DNA of 37,500 nucleotides from Glandiceps talaboti (GCF_964340395.1 NC_135560.1:3705498-3742997); one strand, 5' to 3'. Positions 1-13,183 are shown, counted from the first letter of the stretch. Numbers and translations are program-made. The notes: generated by a model from the letters alone, not told the origin.

Positions 1-1254
1 ATCTTGTAATAATCACTGCTTCAGAAGTTTGATTCTAATGATTTCTGATTGTGCTTTAAAACAGTTTTACTTCATTTAGTGTGTGATTATTCATTAGAAT
101 TACATTTTGAAAGCGAAATCGAATATTCAAAGAAGTCCACGTTTACGAAATTGGAACTGTAATTTTGTGTCTTAGTAAATAAAGTAAATAGAGCTAACGT
201 TTTATATGCATTACTACTTTACGGCATATAAAGTGCGATGCATACCATATAAAGCAGTCATAAATTGCATGGCATAAAAGGGTTTACAATCATGATGTCG
301 TTTTATGTCTGCATGTGTGTAACTACGCTGGACAGGCATTATTTGGTATACGTCATAACCAGGACATCAAAATATACGAATTCTAAAGTAGTGGTACTTT
401 TATATTTCACAAGTCACACAAATTAAGAATCATTTTCCATTAGCGTGGCTTTTTTTTCAAAAGGAAATAAGTTCTCTAAGTAGTATTAAATATTACTGAG
501 AATATTAGCAGGAAATGAAAAGAAAGAGAACGTCTGCATGTTATTGAGTATCAATCTGTAACGACTCTACCTATATTCCTATAATCGTATTATACGGTCT
601 TAATAGATGTCATTCCATATTTGTTTTCAGCAAGCCGTTGATTCAGTAGTTGGAGTTTCTAAGAGCATTATTGTAGCTGATTTAAATCTGGACGACCTTC
701 GTCCCTATGATTACACGTTATAATTGACATGAACATCTTTATGTACTAATAGCGAGAGTTTATTATTTTCTTTTAAAGGTCAGAAGGAGAGATGGTTTGT
801 TAATCCTTCATTCAGTTATTAGTTTTATGACACAACAGTTACACCTATATAAATGGTAGCTATTTAGAAAGGCTTTTAAACACCAATTATTCGGCCGCTT
901 CAAACAGATGATTTGTTAACATACAATGAAGAATAACACTTTCAGATCACAGTATTCATTTTCAGGATCCATTTTTATAGAAATTCTACTGTACTGACCT
1001 AATTACACACCTTAATATTGAATGTGGCCATGGTTGTGTCGGGTAAGAAATCTTGTCCTATAGCTAGCACCTTACGATCTATTTAGGGGTTTATTTTATT
1101 TTCAAATATGATAAATTTTACATCATAGTCTTCAAACATCGGTTATCTCTTACAACACTTACACTTTTATAAGTGAAAATACTGCAAACCAATACGTGTT
1201 ATGCAACGTTTTTAAATGCAGCGAATTATGAAAAAAAAGTGCAAGAAATTAAAA
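1..1254. other. Spacer, nothing recognised
   Basis: AT-rich sequence with stops in all frames; no repeat or RNA structure seen. Confidence 0.6.
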
Positions 1255-2250
1255 ATAGCGCCAGTGGCGTATTTGGCTGTTGCTATGGGCGTGGTCCTGT
1301 TGCTAGGCATATTTGCATACATTTTTTTGAATCTGTTGTCACTTACCTACCCATCCCTGTTGTTATCTTTGTAGTGTGCATCATCATTTCACTGTTGCTA
1401 AGGACATGGGCATGGTTGCTAGAGCCAATTGTGTCGAAATGTTTTCAACAATAACTGCAGAATAATACCTCCAGAAACACCCCCACCAAGTTTCAACCAA
1501 TTCATCATGAAGTTTCAATATATGAGTTTTTGACCAAAATTGAGATTGTTATACCTAATTTGCATATGTGATGTGATCATCACGTGTTTTATGAATACAG
1601 CTTCATCTACACATCTCCAGCTGCATACCATTAAATTTCAGCCCAATCTGCTCAGTAGTTTTGGAACTATATATATTTGACAAAAAGACACATTTTTAGA
1701 CCAAATTTGCATATCCCTGATGGGATCACCATGTCATGAACAATTCTTAATCCAAACGCCCCTAAGAACGCACCCATCAAATTTCAGCCTAATATGCTCA
1801 GTAGTTTTAGAATTATAGGTTTTAGACCAAAAAGACACACCTCATTTGCATATCACTGATGGGATCATGATGTCATGAACAGTTCTTAATCTATTACAAC
1901 AATTCCTAATCTAAACACCTCTAAGAACATTCCAACCAAATTTCAGATCGATCTGCTGAATAGTTTTGGAGTTTAAGTGTTTTGACCAAAATAACATTTT
2001 TGATCCAAATCAAACACCCATGGTAAGATCATTTTGATTTGAACAATTTCCCAACTACACACCCAAGGTAATATATCTACGAAAAATATCATGGCAATCG
2101 GTCCAGTGTTTCTGTTAAGTTGTTTACACACACATGCACACACACACACACACACACACAGACAGACACACAGACACAGACATAAAGACAGGCGCGCACA
2201 CACACACACACTCACTCACACACACACACACACACACATACACACTTTGC
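1255..2250. repeat. Dispersed-repeat-like block with ~146-bp tandem units and a (CA)n tail
   Basis: A unit that begins AAATTTCAGCCCAATCTGCT and contains CAGTAGTTTTGGA, TTTTGACCAAAA, TTTGCATAT and GATGGGATCAT recurs at about 1488, 1633, 1779, 1938 and, more diverged, 2087 (spacings 145, 146, 159, ~149). The leader at 1255-1420 has repeated GTTGCTAxGG motifs. The block ends in (CA)n with CAGA variants at 2125-2245. The 93-codon frame across 1173-1454 lies in this repeat leader and shows no protein family. It looks like a transposable-element 3' region or a satellite-containing MITE; no terminal repeats were identified. Confidence 0.65.
2125..2245. repeat. (CA)n compound microsatellite
   Basis: Runs of CA interrupted by CAGA and GCGCGCA, forming the 3' end of the repeat block. 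Minus-strand frames here are only CV-rich repeat translations. Confidence 0.92.
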
Positions 2251-3393
2251 TATTCCTATAGCACTACTTATCACTTCAGTATTCGCTGATTAGCTAGTTC
2301 GTAAATCAACACGTATTATATTTGAAAATTTAGCAAAATATTTACTTAAAATCACATATGATCATAGAAATGATTATTATTATAATGATTAAAATATAGA
2401 AATAAAGACAACTTTAATTTAAGGAAGCGCCCATGTCTTGTGCATGTGAGTGTTTTGTATCTTTTGTGTTTTGTCTACATAAATCTTTGTCGCACAACCT
2501 TTCTACCTGTGCATATCCGTGTATTCGTCTTACTCAAACGCCAAGTTCACTCTCTTCTACCCTCTCCTCCTTATAAAATTGGTTTATCATGCGTACTTAT
2601 ACGACTTATTTATCGTAGGCCATTCGTATTATTGCGCCTAAACACTCGGGTTACACGTACGTACGTGTACACACACAACATCTCAAACAACACGTTTAGG
2701 TTTAATTTTCTCGTTATTCTTGTTTCTCATTTGAGCAGTTTATCTCTCTGTACCACCAGGTAGATTTGAAAATTTACTTAAAGCAAGAATAGGCTGTACT
2801 TTTTTTTTCACCCTAAGGTTCCTTTCCATTGATGTTAACGTAACCTGCCCATCTATGGAAACTGATAAGAGTAGATGCTACATGTTTTATCAGAGCAACA
2901 ACCTTGAAACTTTAAGTTATTAAAACGCGTGGAAGCAATTTCTTATCAGGAAACGGCTACCCGACACTTCAGAGTCATAGAAAATGGATCACCTGTCAGA
3001 TGAAGAATTAGACCTAAGAGTATGTAATATAAGTGTGTCAATCTGGGCGGCTCTCATCAACACTTGATGAATCGTGTATACTGCCGTGTAGTAAGAGGTG
3101 TCATTTATCTAATATTGAAGCAAGAAACACGAGTTTGGATTTATAAAGTACATTGTCTACATGCACATCTGAGAAGTTTGATTCATTGCTCATGTAATCT
3201 GAACAAAATAGAAGGCCTTCTGTTCACTCAACTATTTGCGACAAAGTATCCTGAATACTACCATGTATCATTTCACTAAAAGCTTGTCTCGTTTCTTCAT
3301 CAAGTAACCTTATACCATGTCATATGTATAGTGTTTACCTAATAATGCTGGGTTAATTAATCATTCTATATACGCCTTTCAAAGTCATGTATA
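2251..3393. other. Spacer, nothing recognised
   Basis: Contains a 107-codon plus-strand frame (2440-2763) and a 71-codon one (3064-3279) with no protein features, and an ACGTACGTACGT stretch near 2655. Judged non-coding. Confidence 0.5.
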
Positions 3394-3858
3394 TGTTACA
3401 CCAATCTGTGAAATTGCCCAATTCATGAAATGAGCATGTAACTTTGCCCAGTTCATAAAATAGTCAACCTTATGCAAATGAGAGTAATAACGATCTAAAA
3501 AGGGCGCGAAATAAAATTTTCGGGGCAAGAGTTTTGAATTAGGGTGTTGATTATCAAACTCTATTAAAAACACAAGCTATGTACAACCGACATTTGTAAA
3601 TGTCGGTTGTACATAGCTACCCTGAAATATAATAAAATAAGAATTGCGAAATGATCAGTTTGTAAATACATGATAATAAACTTGTTTGATTCTTATTCTT
3701 TTTTGTGTGTGTCCTATAAAAGATGGTCATTTCATGTTCTGGGCATATCTTACCATACCTACTTCATAACCTGGGCACCACGATTGACTATTTCATGAAC
3801 TTGGTAAAGTTACCTATCCATTCCATGAATTGGGCAATTTCACAGATTGGGTGTAACA
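3394..3858. mobile_element. Foldback element with ~73-bp inverted arms and a central perfect hairpin
   Basis: The arm at 3394-3466 (TGTTACACCAATCTGTGAAA...ATAGTCAA) is the diverged reverse complement of 3783-3857 (ATTGACTATTTCATGAAC...GTAACA). Both arms carry repeated TTCATGAAyTGGGCAA motifs. The inner flanks do not pair, but the centre holds a perfect hairpin (3575-3618). The arrangement suggests a small foldback or MITE-type transposon. A target duplication is not clear. The 62-codon minus-strand frame here is an artefact of the arm. Confidence 0.6.
3575..3618. repeat. Perfect 44-base hairpin (21-bp arms, 2-base loop)
   Basis: The arm beginning AGCTATGTACAACC at 3575-3595 is repeated as its exact reverse complement at 3598-3618, separated by GT at 3596-3597. 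No mismatch was found. It lies near the middle of the foldback element. Confidence 0.95.
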
Positions 3859-6303
3859 CATAAACATTGTACCACCACACTCCATTACATTAAACTCCAT
3901 CAAGATAAAGAACAATTGGTAGTCCATAAAAGGATTCCATGCTCTCTTCTTATTGACAATCAAAATTCAAGTCCATAATGACCATTCTACTTCCTGATAT
4001 TGTAACATCTCCATGGAGTCTTCTCACATCTGCTTAGATAACTAAGTGTAGTAACCGTCTTATCATCAGTTGCGAATTCTACTTTCGATTCATTCACCAG
4101 TCTAGATCTATTATTGCTTTCAATTACTGTTCGATTTGTGTCCAAACTAACCTACAGAATTACGCACACTGTGTTTACTGGATTTGTCCATTGTTAGCTG
4201 TTGACGACTTCATATTTGTCTTTTGAGAGTAGAGTTGTTGCTAGATATATACACGTCTCGAAAGGTTCACAAACATAACAATAATGTCATTAAACTGTAT
4301 TCAGGGGGTTACATGCTACGTGCATTAAACTTTTACATCATTTCCTGTACAGCGGTAGAAGTAAAGAACATATTGTGAACAGATGTGTATGAACACTAAA
4401 ATGTCAGCTTACAAATAGTACTTGGGGAAGACAAATCACTGCCGTTGCCCATAGTGATATTCTTAGCCACTGGAAGAAAACCATATTCTATATGTTCACC
4501 TGTCATTTGTATATATCCCAGTTTCGCATACTGCATGCAATCGCTCATGTAAAGCTATGAACGTATCAGCGTAACTCCTTTTAATTTAAACGATTCTATA
4601 TTTACAGATTTGTTCCCATTCTGAGAACAGTGTGAATGTTAAAGGTTTTAAGTGACTTACCTTGACAAAGTTCTTTGAATTGAATGGTGTCTAAAATATT
4701 TGAGCAATTAATCTCTTTTACAATATTTTTGATATATTTTGTATTTACCAGTAATGACAACTAAGTGGTACTCATTGCACAAATGTAACTCGGAAAAAAG
4801 TATATTTGGATTTATAAATAATCCATTAACTGAAATCATTGTTCTACACATGTATAAACTCATTCTGCTTCCTTGAGTTTCAATTTATATAATAATAAAG
4901 CAATGAAAAATTGCTAAGGCGGAATGAAGGAGGTATGGTAAACAGTGACTCCAAAACATTGGCTATCAACTAATACGTCAATCAATTTATCTCTATTTAT
5001 CATTTATCGTGAACAAACTGACAACTAGGTCTACCGGTACCATTTTCACTTTGTTATATTGTGTCATTTAAAATGTACGTACTATATATATTTGAAGTGA
5101 TCTGCGTAAACTAAAATAATTCACAATATTCTAGTATTGTTAATCGTGACGTCTTCTAAACAAACATCTTTTGTGGCATTTGCATCGTATTGATTATCGG
5201 CAGCTGTACTCGTGGAGCTAGCAGGATGGTTTTCTCATAAGCAGGTACATTGCACGGCGCTATACAATTACTTGTACGTTCTTTTGTCGGATACAGCTCA
5301 CAGTGACACTTGCATTATCACGTTGTCACAGAATAGACGCTAAGAAAGCCGAGGAATTTTAAAAACCTACTTATAGCATTCAACGGGAATAACGTGACAA
5401 ACCCGCGCGACATTTCCCTTTAATTAAACTTTAGTATGTGACGGTTCTGTAGAATTGTAATAGCTAAAAGTAGACAAAATATCGATTTAATCTTCAGAGT
5501 TGTGCAATTAAGGAAATGAAGACACAGATTGATGCGTTAGATGTGTTAAAGACTTGGCAATATGTGTAACAAGTTCTCCTAACAATGTAGCTGTATTTAT
5601 GTTTCAGACAGTAACTATGCATTAAATGATGCCAAGTCAATATTGGATTTAACATATAGTGTGAGTACTTATAGAAGCAACGTTTCCACGTACATGCAAA
5701 GCAGTAAGAATGACAACAATCAGCAATCAGACTGACAGAAATAGAACATCTGATTCTTTGCATCTGAATTTTTTGATCATTTCCTTTTGGGTTAATGTAC
5801 GCATTTCACTAATGTAAGCTTTGCATGATATATTAACTTCCAGAACCTGGCACATCAGTAATGTTTCACGTCATCTTATGATCAGGCTGGCAATCATCTA
5901 TGTGAATCTACGAGTTTATAAAGTACGAAGCATGAGGCATAAATCGAGAGGAAAACCCAATCAACTGAAATAATGTAATTTGGCCCTAGGCAATACGAAC
6001 GGATGATGACATGTTGTATTCGTTGTGTACACAAAGAAATATTGCTTACGGAGAAACGAGAAGATGAATAATGACAGGCTTCCGGGGAAAGCACAACGTT
6101 TGTAAAGTTAAAAAGTCGCCTATTGTTACAAGAGGAAGTTTGGCCAGACTTTAAGGCGACATTTTGACTTGCAGCAATGAACGAATGTGACTATCGGCAA
6201 GCTTCACCAAGAAAATATCTAATATCAAATGACTCTAGGGATTAAAAACATGACTTCGACATGTTATATTTTCTGTTTGTTTCTTTTTTATTAGCTTCGC
6301 AGG
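3859..6303. other. Spacer, nothing recognised
   Basis: AT-rich; only short frames without domain features. Confidence 0.55.
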
Positions 6304-6407
6304 AAATTTTATACTTCGATAAATGTTAAGGAAATGTGCATTTTGAAACCCATTCTACTTAATCACGTTGATTTAAGCAATATTGTACCTGCTAGGTATA
6401 TGTGTCA
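6304..6407 (+). repeat. Diverged direct duplication, copy A
   Basis: About 105 bases (AAATTTTATACTTC...GTTAAGGAAATGTGCATTTTG...CTGCTAGGTATATG) aligning with 7074-7178 at a nearly constant offset of 770-771 bases, roughly three-quarters identical by eye. No coding frame is shared. Confidence 0.6.
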
Positions 6408-7073
6408 TGGATAACAGAACAGAACTTTCTGATATTCGTAGCTTTCCACAAGATTATGTCAGATGATTAAGATTTGATGAGTGACGCAAAGTTACTGTGA
6501 ACTCTCAGCTGTCCTGAATTAATAACAATGTTTGCAATTTACGAATATTATTCCTCTGAGATGAGTCATTAAGGTTTATCACTAGTGTCAAGTATTGACT
6601 AATTACAAGACAGCTTGGAGAACTGTGGCTCGATCAAACTGTTTAGCTACTTTCTGTATTTGTCAATATTATTTGCATTGAATTAAGGCATTAACACTCC
6701 AGTTTATACATTTATGATGTTGATGATTTCATCATCCAACCATTTGAGCATTGTATAACGTATGGATTCACGTTAGATGGGAGGAAGCGTAAGGAGACAG
6801 CTAGGCCAAGACAAGGAGCTTCGATCTGCTCCATAGCTACTTCTAAAATGGTTGCAAGTTAACCATTCACATTGTAACAATATATAGTCTGCACTATTCC
6901 CCTAAAGTTCAAGTATCTCGGTACGAGATGTAAAAGTGTAATGAGATATGTGTAGAGAATCTATGTTAACATAAGAGGTGGACGTGAGGCAGTGATCAGT
7001 AGTAAACATAACGTCGATTACCATTGTTACATAATCCGATGTAAATCCGATGTAACAAATAATTGGAAGTGCA

Positions 7074-7178
7074 CAAATTTCATACTCTATAGACGTTAAG
7101 AAAATGTGCATTTTGATCGTCTTTCTTCTTAATCAAGTTGTTTCAAGTAAGACTTGTGTCTGCTAGGTAGATGTATCG
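7074..7178 (+). repeat. Diverged direct duplication, copy B
   Basis: Partner of 6304-6407: AAATTTCATACTCTA, GTTAAGAAAATGTGCATTTTG, TAATCAAGTTG and CTGCTAGGTAGATG appear in the same order and spacing. It may be an old tandem duplication or two copies of an unrecognised dispersed repeat. Confidence 0.6.
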
Positions 7179-10100
7179 ATGAGAAAAACTATAATTTAAC
7201 TGGAGATTTGTCAATTTCGAATAGTTCGTTCACATCAAACAGTAACTAAAATAATTGCAAATGCACAATCTTAACTTTTTTGACATTACCACTAACGTAA
7301 TCGTCTTATTTCAGACTGAAATTGATATTACATTAGATCGAACTCATTGTAGCCAATCTTGTATTATTAGATAAACCCGTCATAATTAGTTGCTTTATTT
7401 GAGTTAACTCGCACCTAATGCAGATATAACACAGTTTTATTTCGTTTTGATTCGATTTATAATTATACTGCTGAAATTAAATAATTGTACATTAAATTCC
7501 TTAATCAGTTTTTTCTGCCGCACAGTATTGTGACTTAAGTCGTGAACTGGAACTTTTTGAAGCTTTAATAACTGACGCCCGCTAAGAAAAATGATGTAGA
7601 AATGAAGGGAAATGTTTGACATATTTCCTGAATACATGAGAATTGCAATCTTATTAAGACTAGTGTAACCTGCTACCTGTATGTTGACCTGATGATTGCT
7701 TTCAACATTTATCAACGGGGGAAGTCATTGTAATTATGGTTTTTATTATTCACTAGTCCTACTTTTGAACGTTTGATACATTTTCCTAAAAATCAATTCT
7801 ATCCTTGAAAAAGATGAATGACGTACGAGACATCCATATCTATAGACCATTAATGATGGTATGTAACTCACGAATTATTTATAGAAGTAATACGTAAAGA
7901 ATTACCTATAGGTTTACAAATGGGTGACATTTCATTTTCGCTATAATGATAATAATACTAGCTAGTATACTCTAAGGTGCCTGGCATGTTGGTTTGTACG
8001 AGTCGTAACACTTTTGACATCTATTCCATTTGTATGTAACGTGTTTCTATTTTGTGGTAGTAACGATACCCATTAGAGCTAACCTTCAATATACTTTGCT
8101 CTTTCGTAACTCCTCAGTACAGTGCTCAATATCTTACATGTATATCCTTTGTAAGAGCTATCGGTAGTGGTATGTATATTTACCTACGCGAAGGAAGGCA
8201 GTGATCTCCAAACATAAGAAAGGTTAGTCTTGTCAAATACGTTGGTGGTACTTTGTCATACGTGAATGGTTTATTCAAATAAATTGTTGGTTCTCCTGCT
8301 ATTTGAACAACAAAACCAGGAGAAAAAAGTTTTGTAAGATCAAATTTAATTGATACAGAAAACAGAATGGATTCTCATTTTAACTCTTTGCATATGAGAG
8401 AAAAAGAGAGCATGTAGTGATGGATGTGATTCTCGTTATTATAGAACAAGTGTTTCGACAACTTTATGAATTATTGGAAACCCTATCACAGTTAAACATT
8501 TACCTTTCCTCAATGAGTTTGAGATATGGGTTCATTTTTATCCTCTTTATTCCGTTTGTGAATAGAAGTGTCATGTTCCGTAATTTTTATTTATTTTCCA
8601 CTCGACTTTATAGTAGCTATGGCTCATATATAAACCAACAAAATCACTTACTCAGCTGACAATACAGGACAGGTTCTAACATCAATAAACTATATTCAGG
8701 TTTGTTAAGTAATCAAGTCAATTATCATGGTGAATTCTAGAAAGATAGGGATACCCATCACGTCAGCTTTAACTGAACATAATAAAAGATAGATGAAATC
8801 AGTTAATCAAACATTTATTACATAATTTAATTGATTTAATTCTATTTTTTTTCTAAATCGCCTTTTTTATTTATTAATATTCAAAAGCGCTATACATACA
8901 ATAGATTTAAAAGCATGGTAAAACAATCAGACAAATAGAGCTAAAAACAACAAACTGGTTACATAATTATAAAAAGGCTAAAATGACAACTTAGTAAAAT
9001 ATTTGATATTCATGAATATTCCTTTAAGAATGGTTAGTCAAGATGACAAAGAGAACACAAGGTCCAATTACTGAATTGTTTCTAGATGAACGATCTGATA
9101 ATTAACTAGGACATTGCTGATGAATGTGTCGAGCTACGTCTTGTCTATTCTCCGTTGCCACTTTCCATCAAAAGTTAATTAACGAGTTCAATTAAAAAAA
9201 ACACATTAAAACTTCTTTTATTGGTTTTATTATTAAAAAGGGGCAATGTGAATAGTTAAAGGGAAACGTTTATAAATGTCGGCTTGGTTGTCAAGCTTAT
9301 GCAATGAAAGTAATTTACATGATTGTCCTTTGACGCTCTCTATAATGCATGATAAAACGTAGTCTCTAGTCATTAATTATCATTAACTACTTTGACTGCA
9401 CTCTTCGTGTTGCAAGCTATGAATTTAAAGAGTACAATCGTGGCTACAAGGACATTTTTAATTCGTGGGTGATTTTAAAATGCCTAAGAGACGTACAATT
9501 TTTGTAATTTAATTTACTAGTATATCCAGCAAATAGTTAGCAAAATGATACTATGTACCGCCATGTTCACTTAAAATTCCACCTTTTTACAATCGAAATG
9601 GCAGTACAGAAACGTAGAACTGTGTACACAGCAGGCCAACAATTTTGCAAAGGAAACAATTCATGTCGCTGATGCTTAGAAAACGTTCTTTCTTGTTATT
9701 CTTAGTAAAGTTTGACATCAAGCTAAAACACCCAGTTGTATATACAATATAATAATCAAAGCAGATATTATATCACAATTTGCATTTTGATTTCATTGCA
9801 TTCTAATTGTAACTCTTTGCATTCTATATCAAAGAATTATAAATAAGATGCACGAGTCATTTCTGTACTGAAGCGTGCTTGTTTTGTTATTAAAAGTTTT
9901 ATGAGTCATATTTGATTGCCCAGTAGTTTGGCGTCACTGAGTCGTACATTGGTATTTGCGGTAATCTTATGCCTGTAGTGATATCGACGGGTATAAGTAC
10001 GTTTCGCAAACCCTGAAATGTGAACAGTTCGCGATCCGTTCTCCTACTGTAAATACCACGTAATTATTATGTCCAGCGGATAAAACATATCTTAAGGTGT

Positions 10101-10221
10101 TATCTGTAGTTCTTTACAAAGATGGAAATAATGAAACAACTCACGGCATCCTCTATCTTATCATGGTAAATCGTATCTGCTCATAGCAGTGGCAGTATTA
10201 AAGTGTTGTAAAGTTGCTGTA
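7179..10221. other. Spacer; one possible old retroelement tail
   Basis: No gene recognised. Around 8860-8905, TTTATTTATTAATATTC next to AGCGCTATACATAC, read on the minus strand, resembles the AATAAA-bearing end of an old retroelement; the evidence is weak. Confidence 0.4.
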
Positions 10222-10296
10222 GTTGCTAAGCAACGGGAATGAATTGTAAAACAAGACAGATGCAACAACAGTGCAAACAATGGGTTGCTATGCAAC
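10222..10296. promoter_or_regulatory. Two X-box-like (RFX-type) palindromes
   Basis: GTTGCTAAGCAAC at 10222-10234 fits the RFX X-box pattern (RYYNYY-N-RRNRAC) in full. GTTGCTATGCAAC at 10284-10296 is close to it. They are 62 bases apart start to start. No convincing gene begins nearby, so regulatory function is inference only. Confidence 0.25.
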
Positions 10297-12212
10297 ATGG
10301 ATACATTCAAAGTAGAGAGATACAAATCACGTTTCATTCAGATGGAATCTAAGGGGATGTTGTATGAACAAAAACACATTATATCAATCTTAAGAAAACT
10401 AGCTGACTTGAAACTGAATCCACTAATGTTTTAGCGCCAGTAGCCGGGGATATGATGGGATTGAATTTCCTTACTGAGAAAATGATTTATTTGTTTTTGT
10501 ATGTTTGTATAAATCTGTAGGGCCTTGTTTGAAGCTACTGTTTTCTATGTATCTAATAGAGCACCTGGAAGATATTTTGATGAGAATGACATATCGATGG
10601 CTAGAAAAGGACTCTTTTCTTGGTTAAACATTGTCCAAACGTAAAGTTATACTATGCCCAAGAGAACGTGGCCATTCGGTATTATTTATCAAATGGCGCC
10701 GTCAGGCCAAAGTCCCTATGTCTAGTTCTCTACCAGTTGAAAAAATCACTCTTATGAAAACTACGATGGATGTTGTTAGTATCCAACAGCTCAGGTGGCC
10801 TTGTAATATTCACAGACTAGTTCAAACAAGCAACTTTCTGCGCACTATTATGACGTGATTATGTCTAATAATCGCCGTAATACAGTTTCCTACCCCGGGC
10901 TATTGACTGATACGTGTGCCCGTGTATTTTGTCGTCAATATTAATGACAACAGGTATCATTAGCAATCATTTTCTTTAACGAAATATGAATACAATTAGG
11001 TCTCAACATGTTCATTATTTCAAATACCATTAGCGTATTTTGATCTTATCCGCGAGATACATTTTGTAGTTAGCCTAATGCCAGCCATTTTACGTCATTG
11101 CTCTCTATATTAAGGGGAACTTTTGAGGTTTTATTAGTCGTATGTATGGCATTCATTCAAGTAGCATAAGGGGGCAGGGCTTTAAAGAACTATATATTTG
11201 CTCAAACCAGCTTCAATATATTATTACAACGCCCACATCATGTGCAAAAAGATAGTAAAATAAAGCAGAATATATAAATTTGAAACCGGGCTGTTTGGAT
11301 GACATTTTCTTATGTAACTCATTATACTGCTTTCGAGGGTTGTTTCTGCGTGCTACAAAACATTTTAAAGAAATGTTTGTACAAATAATATCAACTAAGG
11401 TATTCGAGATTGGTCCTTTTTTGTACACCCTAGCGGCAAATTGAATGTATATACGTGTCCAAAATGCCAAGTTATATTTCCATTTGAATGAAAACACATT
11501 CTGTGGGATTTTTATTAAAAAACCTTTCCTTGCTGCCAGGTAAATTCCCCTCGCTTTTCCCGGCCTACAGCTAAATTTATGGTGATAGCACTGTAGCCGG
11601 AAATCCCCATTATGAGAATAAACTTTTTCATAAAATCATTGACATTTTAGGAGGCAGATTTTTTTTATCTCTGATCTTTATCAAATGAACTATTTGAGAT
11701 TTGGTGAATGTCATATTCAGACAGTTTGGCTCTAAAAGACTACACGACTAAGGCAAAACATTGATGACGAGAATGTTTGGTGAGAGGTAGTGTTTTGTTA
11801 TACCAACAGGTATTCAACAGCTTGTCACAAATTTCACCTCGTACCTTGTACAACTAGACTGCCTACTTTGTACATACCAGCACGATTACTCAACATTTAA
11901 GTAAGGGATATTATAGTTTCAATCTGTGGCGCCATGCCCGGTTTTACAGTCTGATGCAACACTGATATTATTTTAACTCCTTTTTTAATTTTTTTTTTTT
12001 AAATTGATAGTCAAGCGTTAAGTGTTCTAATAGCTTTCTTCAGTTATAGGACATGTTTATTTCATATTGATAAAACCAAAATGTGATTAGTTACAAAGTA
12101 ATTACTTTCAACATGTTTCAGCAAGTAAAATATTGCTCTGTGTTTGAGTGACTAAATTGTGCTATTGCGGCAAAATAGATAAGAGTTCTGTAACCTTTTG
12201 CAGATAACTAAC
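10297..12212. other. Spacer with two weak open segments
   Basis: A 75-codon plus-strand frame at 10631-10858 and a 94-codon minus-strand frame at 11213-11497, the latter opened by an acceptor-like CCCACAG. Neither shows a recognisable domain. Confidence 0.4.
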
Positions 12213-12335
12213 CTTCGTCTTTGCATCCTCGACCCCCTGCAGTCTCTGTCAAAAGGTTCCACACTGTCTTGTCTAGGGCTCTCTGACAAAACATAGGATC
12301 AACACCTTTTAAGAAAAGACTATTACCAACAAGGC
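12213..12335 (-). CDS. Possible single internal exon, phase 1-1, unknown product
   Basis: A 123-base open segment flanked by an acceptor (ATTATTACAG) and a donor (GACGAAG|GTTAGT). In phase 1-1 it encodes 40 full codons, including FLKGVDPMFC, QRALDKTVWNLL and GGRGCKDE, and is GC-richer than its surroundings. Symmetric phase 1-1 exons of this size are common in shuffled extracellular modules, but only two cysteines are present and no domain is recognised. A 94-codon open segment at 11213-11497, preceded by acceptor CCCACAG, lies downstream on the same strand but its frame does not join this exon. Chance is a real alternative. Confidence 0.25.
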
Positions 12336-12475
12336 CTGTAATAATGTTGATATTAAGAGGCTGATTGTATTTTTGTTTTGCTTGAAATACTGTCACTATG
12401 ATATAAACATACTAAATCGAGTAAAAAAGGATGTGCATTACCAAACGGACTCGATTTACTAGATACATGACAATA

Positions 12476-12920
12476 TGATATGATAATGATATTGTTATAG
12501 TATGTTATGATGTGCTGTACTGTGATATGATGTAATGTGATGTGAGGTGACGTGATGACATGAGATGATATGATATGAGATGAAATGACATGATATGACG
12601 TGATTTATGATATGTCAAATGATTTGATTTGATATGATATATGATATATGATATGATATGATATGATATGATATGATATGATATGATATGATATGATATG
12701 ATATGATATGGCCCATGGTGTGATGTAATTTGATATGGTGTGATATGAGATATGATATGATATGATATGATATGATACAGAATAGTATGATATAGTGATA
12801 TGGTATATGGTATGATATGATAGATGATATGGTGTGATATGGTGCGATAGGGTAAGACACGGTTTATGATCGGATATGGTGGGATTTTATATGATCTGGT
12901 GCGATACGATATGATTTTCA
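12476..12920. repeat. (GATAT)n / (TGATA)n pentanucleotide array
   Basis: Imperfect at the edges with TGATG and TGAGA variants, with near-perfect cores around 12649-12710 and 12745-12777. It is free of stops in several minus-strand frames, which explains the SYHIISYHII-type frames there; these are not genes. Confidence 0.93.
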
Positions 12921-13183
12921 CAATTTCACGCCATAACACAACAAGGCACGACACAGCACGACAACATATGACATGACATGGTAAGTGATATATCCAGACA
13001 GAATGTAATAGGATTGTTATAGTATCAATATGGATGTCTGTGTCTTCCGATAAGAAGGTTATCAACTCTACTCATGTCAGGCGGAATAAAAAGGTGCCGG
13101 ATTGTCAGGCAAAACACTCATATTATACTCTACAAATATATACTGTATTATTATGTAAATTACCATAGCAATTGCACATTAAC

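Noticed and set aside
2440-2763. 107-codon plus-strand frame
   Set aside because: No motif, no promoter or splice context; length is within chance for this many kilobases.
12505-13065. 186-codon minus-strand frame rich in SYHII
   Set aside because: Product of the (GATAT)n pentanucleotide array.
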